From contig NZ_LT629700.1 of assembly GCF_900103625.1 (NCBI RefSeq), positions 1,426,001 through 1,490,000 of the forward strand: DNA of 64,000 nucleotides, read 5' to 3'. Position 1 is the first letter of the stretch; each line of letters starts with the position of its first letter. The position numbers and the translations under genes were made by a program. Below, one piece after another: positions 44,453-52,207 of this stretch. Source of the stretch: Corynebacterium mycetoides. GTDB taxonomy: Bacteria; Actinomycetota; Actinomycetes; Mycobacteriales; Mycobacteriaceae. Below the pieces are notes generated by a model that was not told where the DNA came from, searched no databases, and worked only from the letters and a program-made list of their open reading frames with translations.

Positions 44453-45872
44453 GCTCCTCGGCGCCTGGGCCGCCGTGATTATTGTGGCGGTGACCTGGCC
44501 GTTTATGGTCCCGGGCCACTCGTTCGCCCTGCGTGACATGGTGGTTCTGCCGGACATGGCGCTGACACACGCCTCCCTGGGTTTCGGCGATTTGCCGGCG
44601 CGCAACGTCCCCCAGGACGCCGTGCTGGCGCTCACGCCGTTCCCGGTCACGCTGGTGCGGATCATCGTCGTCGCCGCCGCATGCGCCGCCGCCTACGCCG
44701 GCTACCGGGTGGGCACCTCCCCCTTCGGCCGGGCCGCCGCGATGACGCTGGCGGTGTGGAACCCGTTCGTGGTCGAGCGCCTCCTGCAGGGCCAGTGGTC
44801 GCTGGCTGTCGCGGCGTGGCTGATGCCGTTTATCGCGGTGAGCGGCTCGGTCGTCGCGATGTGGGTGGCGTCGCTGACACCCACCGGCGCGCTGGCGGCC
44901 GCCAGCTTATCCACCCGGCCGCGCCACGTCATCGCGGCCGTCCTCTTCTGTTCCCCGTGGGTGGGCGCCAGTGTCCTGTCACTGAGCGCGGGCACCGCCA
45001 CCGCGGAGTCGGCGGCCGCCTTCGCGCCGCGCGCGCAGCAGTGGGTGGGCACCCTCGGCGCGCTGCTCGGGTTGGGCGGCATCTGGAACGCGGACGCAGT
45101 GCCGCCGTCGCGCTCCGCAGGCTTTGCCGTCTTCGGCGTGGCGCTGTTCGTGCTGTTGGCGCTGGGCTGGCGCGCCGTGCCGCGGAGCCTGCTCGCCCTC
45201 GCGTCCGTGGGTTTCGCCGTCGCGCTCGCATCGTGGCTCGGCCTGGTCGGCATAGTCATCGAGTGGCTGCCCGGCGCGGGCTTGCTTCGCGACGGCCAGA
45301 AGTGGGTGATCCTCTCCATCCCCGCCTACGTCTACGCCGCCGGCGCGCTACGCCCGCGCGTCGCCGCCGCCGCACTCGCCTGCGCCCTCCTGCAGGTGCC
45401 GGACGCGCCCGCCGCGCTCGCCCCATTGCGCCCGGTGACGGTTGCTCCGCCGCTTATCGACGCCCGCGGGCGCGACGTCTTCTTCCTCGACCGGCCCACG
45501 CTGCTCACCCGCGGCGACGGGGTGCCGGTGGTCGACCCTGCCACCAAGGTGATGAACGTGGTCGAGTCCGGCGCGCTGCGTATCGACGGCCGCGTGGTCG
45601 ACGCCCCATCGCCCCGCTGGTCGCGGGCGCAGGCCATAGCCGGCGACGCAGGCGGCGCGGGTAGTACCGACGCGCTGGCCGCGCTCGGCATCGGCGTGGT
45701 GGTCTACCCGGACGGCCGGGTCGTCGAGACCGGCGCGCCGGCGCGGCAGTTGCCTCCGGCGGGGCTGGCGCTGTTCGCGCTGTGGTGGGCCGCGCCCCTT
45801 CTCGCCGTGGCGGCACCGGCCGGCCCGGCCACCGGTACGGCGCGGGTAAACGGTCCCCGCAAGCAGCCCTAG
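44439..45872 (+). CDS. polytopic membrane protein of unknown function
   Basis: About 477 residues with roughly ten hydrophobic segments, e.g. KLLGAWAAVIIVAVTWPFMV at the start, and short loops, reminiscent of GT-C glycosyltransferase-like proteins without a recognisable catalytic motif. The NPFVVERLLQGQWSLA loop occurs in actinobacterial membrane proteins near arabinan genes. Start choice is uncertain: TTG 44439 or TTG 44412, both overlapping the preceding DUF3068 gene, which implies coupled translation. Confidence 0.65.
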   Translation: MRAGKLLGAWAAVIIVAVTWPFMVPGHSFALRDMVVLPDMALTHASLGFGDLPARNVPQDAVLALTPFPVTLVRIIVVAAACAAAYAGYRVGTSPFGRAAAMTLAVWNPFVVERLLQGQWSLAVAAWLMPFIAVSGSVVAMWVASLTPTGALAAASLSTRPRHVIAAVLFCSPWVGASVLSLSAGTATAESAAAFAPRAQQWVGTLGALLGLGGIWNADAVPPSRSAGFAVFGVALFVLLALGWRAVPRSLLALASVGFAVALASWLGLVGIVIEWLPGAGLLRDGQKWVILSIPAYVYAAGALRPRVAAAALACALLQVPDAPAALAPLRPVTVAPPLIDARGRDVFFLDRPTLLTRGDGVPVVDPATKVMNVVESGALRIDGRVVDAPSPRWSRAQAIAGDAGGAGSTDALAALGIGVVVYPDGRVVETGAPARQLPPAGLALFALWWAAPLLAVAAPAGPATGTARVNGPRKQP

Positions 45873-45925
45873 TTAACGCGTCGTTTACCCTCACGCGGCC
45901 GCCGCGCGACCAGGCACAATGCGCA

Positions 45926-45941
45926 TGTGGTATAGATCACA
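45926..45941. promoter_or_regulatory. GlxR (CRP-type) binding site candidate
   Basis: TGTGGTATAGATCACA matches TGTGANNTANNTCACA at every defined position but one. It lies about 100 bp upstream of the promoter of the small-protein genes (46040-46068), a position compatible with activation by the cAMP-dependent regulator GlxR. Confidence 0.65.
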
Positions 45942-46039
45942 TTTGCAGCCACTGAAGCGACGTTAGCGCGTTTACCTGTGTCTTTACGACGTTTGATTGG
46001 GAAATACCCACTACTGGACGGAGCCAAGTGACCAGATAG

Positions 46040-46068
46040 TTGACACGGACACTGTGTATGCCTAAAGT
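46040..46068 (+). promoter_or_regulatory. promoter of the small paralogous genes
   Basis: TTGACA at 46040-46045 and TAAAGT at 46063-46068 are 17 bases apart. The transcript would have a leader of about 60 bases before ATG 46136. Confidence 0.6.
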
Positions 46069-46087
46069 TAACTCTAGTTTAACAAAA

Positions 46088-46109
46088 GGTTACACGGAAA
46101 CGTGTATCC
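46088..46109 (+). other. 5'-leader stem-loop with GAAA tetraloop
   Basis: GGTTACACG and CGTGTATCC pair with one mismatch around GAAA, a GNRA-type tetraloop. It ends 26 bases before ATG 46136. It may protect the mRNA or act in post-transcriptional control. Confidence 0.5.
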
Positions 46110-46135
46110 CGATCAGAACCGAAAGGGTGACAACA

Positions 46136-46360
46136 ATGACCAACGCATTAACCAACAAGGTGATCTCACGTGTCCGTGAGGATCTCGCCGCAACGTACGG
46201 AGCCGCATTCTCGGACGACGCATTCGCGTCCCTCCTGAAGCAGCACCTCGCCGAGGCCACGATCACCGACTTCGTTCCCGTGCTCGTCGAAGCAGAGTAC
46301 AACAACTTGATGTCCACCGGGCACGCCCGCCACGACCGCCACTACAGCGCCGCAGCCTAA
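46136..46360 (+). CDS. small three-helix-bundle-type protein, copy 1
   Basis: A 74-residue soluble protein (NKVISRVREDLAATYG ... ITDFVPVLVEAEYNNLM). It resembles the small actinobacterial 'three-helix bundle dimerization domain' proteins, an assignment from memory. GAAAGGG precedes ATG 46136. It is paralogous to the next gene: both carry VREDL/IREDL and DFVPVLVEAE. Likely regulated by the GlxR-like site and the leader stem-loop. Function is unknown. Confidence 0.7.
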   Translation: MTNALTNKVISRVREDLAATYGAAFSDDAFASLLKQHLAEATITDFVPVLVEAEYNNLMSTGHARHDRHYSAAA

Positions 46361-46413
46361 GTGCCGCAGCGGCCTAGAACAAAACAACACCTAACACGTA
46401 CAGGAGAATGACA

Positions 46414-46647
46414 ATGGCTAACAACATCGACTTCAGCATCATCCGAGAGCGCGCGCTGCGCAACATCCGCGAAGACCTCGTCACCGCGTGGGGGAAGATC
46501 TACCCCGCGGAGAAGATCGAGCGGACCTTCGACTCCGTCAAGGCGCAGCACAAGAGCAACGCGGTGGTGGACGACTTCGTGCCCGTCCTCGTCGAGGCGG
46601 AAATGAAGGAACGGCTCCGCAATGCGGAGCTCAAGCAGACACGCTAG
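46414..46647 (+). CDS. small three-helix-bundle-type protein, copy 2
   Basis: A 77-residue paralogue of the preceding gene, sharing REDL near the N-terminus and VDDFVPVLVEAEMKERL near the C-terminus. The AGGAG site (46402-46406) fits the start at 46414 better than the ATG at 46408. It lies 53 bases after copy 1, so probably one transcript. Its stop overlaps the stop of the convergent glycosyltransferase gene as CTAG. Confidence 0.7.
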   Translation: MANNIDFSIIRERALRNIREDLVTAWGKIYPAEKIERTFDSVKAQHKSNAVVDDFVPVLVEAEMKERLRNAELKQTR

Positions 46648-47717
46648 CTCCGCGTCACAGCGAGTAACACTTCCTCGAATCGGCGGCCAGTCTCCTCCCA
46701 GGAGAACTGAGCCGCCCATTCGCGCGCGCGGGCACCCATCCGGTCGCGCACGGGGGCGTCGGCAAGCAAACGCGCGATGACCTCGCGGAACTCGCGCTCG
46801 CTTCCCACGAGCCGGCCCGTAGTGCCGTCGCGCACGGAGTCACCCAGCCCGCCGGCCTCCACGTACCCGACGGTGGGCACGCCGTGCTGCGCGGCCTCGA
46901 TAACGGCGATGCCCCAGCCCTCCTTCACGCTCGGCAGCAGGTGCAGCGCCGCCCGGGAGAGCACGGCGTGCTTGTACTCCTCGTTGACGTGCCCGTGGAA
47001 CACCACGCGATCCCCCAGGTCAGCGGCGTAGGCGCGCAGCTCGTCCTCCCACCAGCCGGAGCCCAAGACATCCAGCACGACGCCGTCGAGCTCGCGCACC
47101 GCGTCAATCGCGTGCTCGATGCGCTTGTGCGGCACCAGGCGCGACAGGGTAACTAGATGCACCTTGCCGTCGTCGGGGATGGTGGGCACTAGCGGCGGGA
47201 GCGGATCCACCCCGTTGTGCACCACCGCGATGTCGGCGGCGCGGACCCCCAGCTCGACGAGGTCGGCGCGCGAGGCGTCGGAGACAGTGACGTACTGCGC
47301 TCCGCTGTAGACGCGCGGGGCGACGCGGCGCTCCAAAAACGCCCCGAGACGCCCGATAATCGGCCCCGCCACCGGCCACTGCCGCAGGTGACTGTGGTGC
47401 GTCAGCAGCACCGTGTCCGCCCGCGTGTACGCGCGCGCGAAGAACGGGACGCCGTTTTGCGTGTCCACAACCACGTCGGGGCGGTGCCGCCACACCGCCA
47501 GCGGCGCGAGCAGGTAGACGCTGTACTTGCCGCCGGCGCGCTCGATGCGCAGCCCGTTCTTCATCGACCTGCGCGGAGCGTCCGTGTGCGAGGACGTGCG
47601 TAGAACCACGTCGTGTCCCCGCGCGGCGAGGTATTCCCCCACCCGCTCGATATAGCGCTCCGAGCCGCCGCCGAGCGGGTGGGTACTATCGCGCCAGCAC
47701 AGCAGCACTATCTTCAT
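46644..47717 (-). CDS. GT4-family glycosyltransferase
   Basis: A 357-residue GT-B fold enzyme. The N-terminal domain starts KIVLLCWRDSTHPLGGGSER with the glycine-rich acceptor loop. The C-terminal domain has VTLSRLVPHKRIEHAI and the donor-site motif LLPSVKEGWGIAVIEAAQHG (E-x7-E) of GT4. The start is ATG 47717; the frame extends upstream without a better start. A methyltransferase gene diverges four bases away. The sugar and acceptor are not predictable; envelope glycolipid is likely. Confidence 0.85.
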   Translation of the reverse strand: MKIVLLCWRDSTHPLGGGSERYIERVGEYLAARGHDVVLRTSSHTDAPRRSMKNGLRIERAGGKYSVYLLAPLAVWRHRPDVVVDTQNGVPFFARAYTRADTVLLTHHSHLRQWPVAGPIIGRLGAFLERRVAPRVYSGAQYVTVSDASRADLVELGVRAADIAVVHNGVDPLPPLVPTIPDDGKVHLVTLSRLVPHKRIEHAIDAVRELDGVVLDVLGSGWWEDELRAYAADLGDRVVFHGHVNEEYKHAVLSRAALHLLPSVKEGWGIAVIEAAQHGVPTVGYVEAGGLGDSVRDGTTGRLVGSEREFREVIARLLADAPVRDRMGARAREWAAQFSWEETGRRFEEVLLAVTRS

Positions 47718-47721
47718 AGGT

Positions 47722-48477
47722 GTGTACCGTACCCGCCGCCTCGCCACCCTCCCGCGTTCAGTGCGGCTTCTGCGCTCGTTCACCTACGAGCAATTCCGGC
47801 CGGCGATCTTCTACGGCGGGCTCGCCCGTGACACCGCCCAGCTTGTCGACGCCCTGTGCGCCGACCTCACCGGCGCACCCCTGTCCGGCAAGACGGTCCT
47901 GGATGTCGGGGGCGGGCCGGGATATTTCGCCTCCGAGTTCGCCCGGCGCGGCGCGTGGTACGTGGGCCTGGAGCCCAGCGTCTCAGAAATGTCCGCGGCC
48001 GGCCTGAGCGGTTACGGGGCCGTGCGTGGCGACGGCGCGGCGCTCCCGTTCGCCGACGCCGCCTTCGACGTGGTCTATTCCTCCAACGTCGCCGAGCACA
48101 TCCCGAACTGGCGCGACATGGGCGAGGAGATGATCCGGGTCTGCGCGCCCGGCGGGCTCGTGGTGCTCAGTTACACCGTCTGGCTCGGACCCTTCGGGGG
48201 CCACGAGACCGGCGTGTGGGAGCACTACGTGGGCGGGGAGTTCGCCCGGCGCAGGTACGCGCAACACCACGGCAGGCAGCCGAAAAACGTCTGGGGCGAG
48301 TCGCTGTTCGCCGTCTCCGCAGCGGACGGGCTGCGCTGGGCGCGGTCCACCGGGCTGCCCGGCGTGGCGTTTCCCCGCTACCACCCCCGCTGGGCGTGGT
48401 GGGTGGCGCGGGTTCCCGTGCTGCGGGAGTTCGCCACCTCCAACCTCGCGTTGGTGCTGCGCAAGCCCGCCGGGTGA
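47722..48477 (+). CDS. class I SAM-dependent methyltransferase
   Basis: A 251-residue protein with motif I VLDVGGGPGYFASEFA, the acidic end of strand 2 (VGLEPS), GDGAALPFADAAFDVVYSSN (motif II region) and EMIRVCAPGGLVVLSY (motif III). This is the Methyltransf_11 type, common for small-molecule or lipid methylation. The start is GTG 47722, diverging from the glycosyltransferase with only four bases between start codons, so the promoters must lie inside the opposite genes. The target is unknown. Confidence 0.85.
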   Translation: MYRTRRLATLPRSVRLLRSFTYEQFRPAIFYGGLARDTAQLVDALCADLTGAPLSGKTVLDVGGGPGYFASEFARRGAWYVGLEPSVSEMSAAGLSGYGAVRGDGAALPFADAAFDVVYSSNVAEHIPNWRDMGEEMIRVCAPGGLVVLSYTVWLGPFGGHETGVWEHYVGGEFARRRYAQHHGRQPKNVWGESLFAVSAADGLRWARSTGLPGVAFPRYHPRWAWWVARVPVLREFATSNLALVLRKPAG

Positions 48478-48481
48478 CGCG

Positions 48482-50305
48482 CTAGCGCGCCTCGGTCACG
48501 CGCTGCTCGAGCTTGTCCAGCTCTGCGAAGATTTCCTGCGGGACGCGCTTGCCCAGCCCCTCCAGGTATCCGCGGGAGTCCTCGATGTCCTCGGCCCACA
48601 GGGCCGGGTCGGCGTAGAGCGCTTCGGCGACATCCTCGGCCGGGGTGTCGAGGCCGCTCAGGTCGAGGTCCTCGACGCGCGCGGTGTACCCCACGACGGT
48701 CTCCTCGGCGCCGACCCTGCCCTCGATGCGGTCGATGATCCACTTGAGCACCCGCGAGTTCTCGCCGAACCCGGGCCACAGGAAGCGGCCGTCGTCGCCG
48801 CGGCGGAACCAGTTGACCAGGAAGATCTCCGGCATCCGGTCCCCGCCCTTGCGGCCCATGTCAATCCAGTGCTGGAAGTAGTCGCCCACGGCGTAGCCCA
48901 TGAACGGCAGCATCGCCATCGGGTCGTGGCGCAGGGCGCCCACCTTGGCCTCGGAGGACGCCGCGGTCTGGCCCGAGGAGAGCATTGCGCCCATCATGGT
49001 GCCGTGCTCCCAGTCGTGCGCCTGGGTGACAATCGGGACGGTGTCGGGGCGGCGGCCGCCGAAGAGGATGGCGTCGATCTTCACACCTGCCGGGTCGTTG
49101 AACTCGGGTGCGGCGGTCGGGCACTGCTCGATAGGCACGCAGTAGCGGGAGTTCGGGTGGGCGGCGTCGTGGTGGGACTGCGGGGTCCAGTCGTGCCCGC
49201 GCCAGTCGATCAGGTGCTCTGGCGCCTCACCGTCCATGCCCTCCCACCAGATGTCCCCGTCGTCGGTGAGCGCGACGTTGGTGAACAGGGTGTTGCCCGG
49301 CTCCATCGTGCGCATCGCGATCGGGTTGGAGGCGTAGTTGGTGCCCGGCGCCACGCCGAAGAAACCGTTCTCCGGGTTGACGGCGTAGAGGCCGTCCTCC
49401 TTGAGGTGCATCCAGGCGATGTCGTCGCCGACGACCTCGGCGCTCCACCCCTCAAGCGTCGGGGTGATCATTGCCAGGTTGGTCTTGCCGCAGGCGGAGG
49501 GGAAGGCGCCCGCGATGTGGTAGCTCTTGCCCTCGGGCGAGATGAGTTTGAGGATGAGCATGTGCTCCGCCATCCACCCCTCCTCCTTGGCCATGACGGA
49601 CGCAATGCGCAGGGCATAGCACTTCTTGGCCAGGATCGCGTTTCCGCCGTAGCCCGAGCCGAAGGACCAGATTTCCTTGGTCTCCGGGAACTGGGAGATG
49701 TACTTGCTGTCGTTGCACGGCCACGCGACGTCCTCCTCGCCCTCGGCAAGCGGCGCGCCGACGGAGTGCAGGCAGTGGACGAAGTTGTCTCCCTCGATCT
49801 TGTCCAAGGCCTCCTGCCCCATCCGGGTCATGATGCGCATGGACATAACGACGTACGCGGAGTCCGTCAGCTGGACGCCGAGCTTCGGGTCGGGGTCCGT
49901 AATCGGGCCCATGCAGAAGGGGACGACGTACATGGTGCGACCCTTCATGGACCCGGAGAAGTGCTCGAGCATCTCCTCCTTGAGCGCGGCGGGCTTCATC
50001 CAGTTGTTGGTCGGGCCGGCGTCCGCCTCCTCCTCGGTGGCGATGAACGTGCGCGACTCCACGCGAGCGACGTCCGAGGGGTTCGACCTGGCGAGGTAGG
50101 AGTTGGGACGCTTTTCTTCGTTGAGCTTGATCAACGTTCCCTTGTCCACCAGCTCGGCGGCGAGCCTGTCCCACTCCTCCTGGGAGCCGTCAACGAAGAC
50201 CACGCTGTCAGGTTGGAATAGATCGACTGCCTCATTAACCCAGGCGATGAGGTGTTCGTTGTCGGTCGGCGCTTCCTGCGCCATCCCCTTGATTGCGGTG
50301 GTCAT
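48482..50305 (-). CDS. pckG: phosphoenolpyruvate carboxykinase (GTP)
   Basis: Converts oxaloacetate and GTP to PEP and CO2 for gluconeogenesis. It is 607 residues long, with the kinase P-loop [12 protein letters not shown] and active-site cysteine, VGDDIAWMH (metal-binding aspartate), the substrate-binding [12 protein letters not shown] region and [20 protein letters not shown] near the C-terminus. The start at 50305 (MTTAIKG) has AGGAGAG upstream; the frame extends to 50344. It diverges from trmB across a 400-bp gap. Corynebacterial pck is subject to carbon control, but I see no clear GlxR site here. Confidence 0.95.
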   Translation of the reverse strand: MTTAIKGMAQEAPTDNEHLIAWVNEAVDLFQPDSVVFVDGSQEEWDRLAAELVDKGTLIKLNEEKRPNSYLARSNPSDVARVESRTFIATEEEADAGPTNNWMKPAALKEEMLEHFSGSMKGRTMYVVPFCMGPITDPDPKLGVQLTDSAYVVMSMRIMTRMGQEALDKIEGDNFVHCLHSVGAPLAEGEEDVAWPCNDSKYISQFPETKEIWSFGSGYGGNAILAKKCYALRIASVMAKEEGWMAEHMLILKLISPEGKSYHIAGAFPSACGKTNLAMITPTLEGWSAEVVGDDIAWMHLKEDGLYAVNPENGFFGVAPGTNYASNPIAMRTMEPGNTLFTNVALTDDGDIWWEGMDGEAPEHLIDWRGHDWTPQSHHDAAHPNSRYCVPIEQCPTAAPEFNDPAGVKIDAILFGGRRPDTVPIVTQAHDWEHGTMMGAMLSSGQTAASSEAKVGALRHDPMAMLPFMGYAVGDYFQHWIDMGRKGGDRMPEIFLVNWFRRGDDGRFLWPGFGENSRVLKWIIDRIEGRVGAEETVVGYTARVEDLDLSGLDTPAEDVAEALYADPALWAEDIEDSRGYLEGLGKRVPQEIFAELDKLEQRVTEAR

Positions 50306-50506
50306 GTACTCTCCTGCGCTTCCTGTGCCTACTGCCGTTCTCATCAGCTGGTTATCCCCAGATGTATCCCACGGGGGACATTCCTGTAGAAGAACAGCCT
50401 ATCGAAAACCCGTCTTTGCTGGCATAACACCGATGCCCGGACGCCGTTTTCCGGTTATTACCAGTGACCGATCACACCCAAAATGCTGCCGTCTCCGCCC
50501 GAGTCC

Positions 50507-50525
50507 CACCCCCGCATAGGGGTGA
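50507..50525. repeat. inverted-repeat box 1 in the pckG-trmB gap
   Basis: CACCCCCGCATAGGGGTGA is a 19-bp imperfect palindrome that occurs again 116 bp away with two changes. The 397-bp gap (50306-50702) between pckG and trmB also holds a GTGACCGATCAC palindrome (50464-50475). No convincing gene is present. Confidence 0.55.
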
Positions 50526-50622
50526 CGAGTGCCCACATCGGGCCCGCTAATGGGCCCATACCCTGCGCAAATGTCGGCACCGGCGGAGTCAAAAATGTAT
50601 ACCCGGGCCTCTTAACCGCTTT

Positions 50623-50641
50623 CACCCCCGTATAGGGGCGA
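50623..50641. repeat. inverted-repeat box 2 in the pckG-trmB gap
   Basis: CACCCCCGTATAGGGGCGA, the second copy of the 19-bp box, lies about 80 bp upstream of the trmB start. C-tract/G-tract palindromes with an AT centre are used by CsoR/RcnR-type metal regulators, among others. The recogniser is not known. Confidence 0.55.
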
Positions 50642-50720
50642 TGCGCCCAGCCCGTCACCCTCGGTCCGAACCCCCACCCACAAACTTGCGTTTGCGCACG
50701 TCATGTGGACAATTAACGTG

Positions 50721-51491
50721 ATGAATAATTCTGATTTCCCTACAACTGAACGCCCCGGCACGGGCGAACTCCCCCACGGCCGCCCGCCACAGACCGAGTT
50801 CGACACCGGTCTCGACTACCCGCGCCTGGGGTCGGTGACCTTCCGCCGCGGCACGCTCACCGACAACCAGGAGGTGCTTTTTGAGGAGCACTGGCCGCGC
50901 CTCGGCCGCGTGCTCGACGACACCCCCGTGGACATCGACTCGTGGTTCGGCCGCTCCGGGCACCCGACCATCGTAGAAATCGGGTCCGGCACGGGCACCT
51001 CCACCGCGGCGATGGCACCGTGTGAGGCCGACACCAACATCATCGCGGTCGAACTGTACAAGCCCGGGCTGGCCAAGCTGCTCGGCGCCGTGGTGCGCGG
51101 GGATATCTCGAACATCCGCATGATCCGGGGCGACGGAGTGGAAGTGCTGGCCCGGATGTTCGGCGAGGAGTCCCTCGACGGAGTACGCATCTTCTTCCCC
51201 GACCCGTGGCCGAAGGCGCGCCACCACAAGCGCCGCATCATCCAATCCGGCACGCTCAATCTCATCGCGTCCAGGCTCAAACCGGGCGGGGTTGTGCATG
51301 TGGCCACCGACCACGCCGGTTACGCTGAATGGATCGACGAGCTGGTCGAGGTGGAACCGATGCTTGAGTACAAGGGCTGGCCGTGGCCGCAAGCGCCCGT
51401 GCTCACGGACCGCCAGGTAATCACTAAATTCGAGGGCAAGGGTCTGGATAAGGACCACATCATCCGCGAGTACCTCTGGACGAAGAAGTAG
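50721..51491 (+). CDS. trmB: tRNA (guanine-N7-)-methyltransferase TrmB
   Basis: Makes m7G46 in tRNA. It is 256 residues long from ATG 50721 (an in-frame ATG at 50703 is less likely). It has the SAM motif [15 protein letters not shown] and the TrmB hallmark [16 protein letters not shown]. The order trmB, NYN-type protein, mmpL3-like gene is the same as in mycobacteria, which supports all three calls. Confidence 0.93.
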   Translation: MNNSDFPTTERPGTGELPHGRPPQTEFDTGLDYPRLGSVTFRRGTLTDNQEVLFEEHWPRLGRVLDDTPVDIDSWFGRSGHPTIVEIGSGTGTSTAAMAPCEADTNIIAVELYKPGLAKLLGAVVRGDISNIRMIRGDGVEVLARMFGEESLDGVRIFFPDPWPKARHHKRRIIQSGTLNLIASRLKPGGVVHVATDHAGYAEWIDELVEVEPMLEYKGWPWPQAPVLTDRQVITKFEGKGLDKDHIIREYLWTKK

Positions 51492-51502
51492 GGATTCACA
51501 TC

Positions 51503-52198
51503 ATGAACGACCTCCACGAGATGACCCACCCCTACAACCCGGGGGCGGCCGCCGGGCCCGACAGTTTCCTCCTCGTCTGGGACGCGCCGAACCTGGACAT
51601 GGGCCTCGGCGCAATTTTGGGCGGGCGCCCCACGGCCGCGTACCGCCCGCGTTTCGACGCCATCGGGCGCTGGCTCATCGGCCAGGCCGTGGACGCCTCC
51701 ACCGAGCAGGGCAGGCGGATAGAGCCCGAGGCAACCGTGTTCACCAACATCGCCCCCCAGGGCGCCGACGTCGTGCGCCCCTGGGTCGAGGCGCTGCGCA
51801 ACGTGGGCTTCGCCGTCTTTGCCAAGCCGAAGACGGACGACGACTCCGACGTGGACCAGGACATGATCGCCCACATCGAGCGCCGCCGCGACGAGGGCGT
51901 GCTGCGCGGGCTCGTCGTCGCCTCCGCCGACGGCCAGAACTTCCTGGAGACCATCGGGGAGTTGACCGCCGAGGGCGTGCCCGTCACCGTCATCGGCTTC
52001 CACGAGCACGCCTCCTGGGCGGTGACCGACCCGGCCATCACCTTCGTGGATCTCGAGGACATCCCCGGGGTGTTCCGCGAGCCGCTGCCCCGCATCAACC
52101 TCGACCAGCTGCCGGACGAAGGCGCCTGGCTGCAGCCCTTCCGCCCCCTGTCAGCGCTGCTGCACAACTCCCGCGGCGCTGCCGCGGTCCAGGCGTAA
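51503..52198 (+). CDS. NYN-domain protein (LabA/limkain-like)
   Basis: A 231-residue protein with a PIN-like NYN fold. The first strand FLLVWDAPNLDMG contains the first acidic site, DVDQDMIAHIERRRDEG the second, and LRGLVVASADGQNF the third, consistent with a metal-dependent RNase-type site. It is the positional equivalent of the mycobacterial gene next to mmpL3. It lies 11 bases after trmB and 9 bases before cmpL1, so it is co-transcribed. Its RNA target is unknown. Confidence 0.75.
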   Translation: MNDLHEMTHPYNPGAAAGPDSFLLVWDAPNLDMGLGAILGGRPTAAYRPRFDAIGRWLIGQAVDASTEQGRRIEPEATVFTNIAPQGADVVRPWVEALRNVGFAVFAKPKTDDDSDVDQDMIAHIERRRDEGVLRGLVVASADGQNFLETIGELTAEGVPVTVIGFHEHASWAVTDPAITFVDLEDIPGVFREPLPRINLDQLPDEGAWLQPFRPLSALLHNSRGAAAVQA

Positions 52199-52207
52199 GG
52201 GGCGCGC

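Noticed and set aside
50464..50475. GTGACCGATCAC as a GlxR site for pckG
   Set aside because: The arms are four bases apart instead of six, so it does not fit the TGTGA-N6-TCACA spacing.
50458..50658. 66-codon minus-strand frame in the pckG-trmB gap
   Set aside because: No ribosome-binding site, odd composition, and it runs through the two palindromic boxes.
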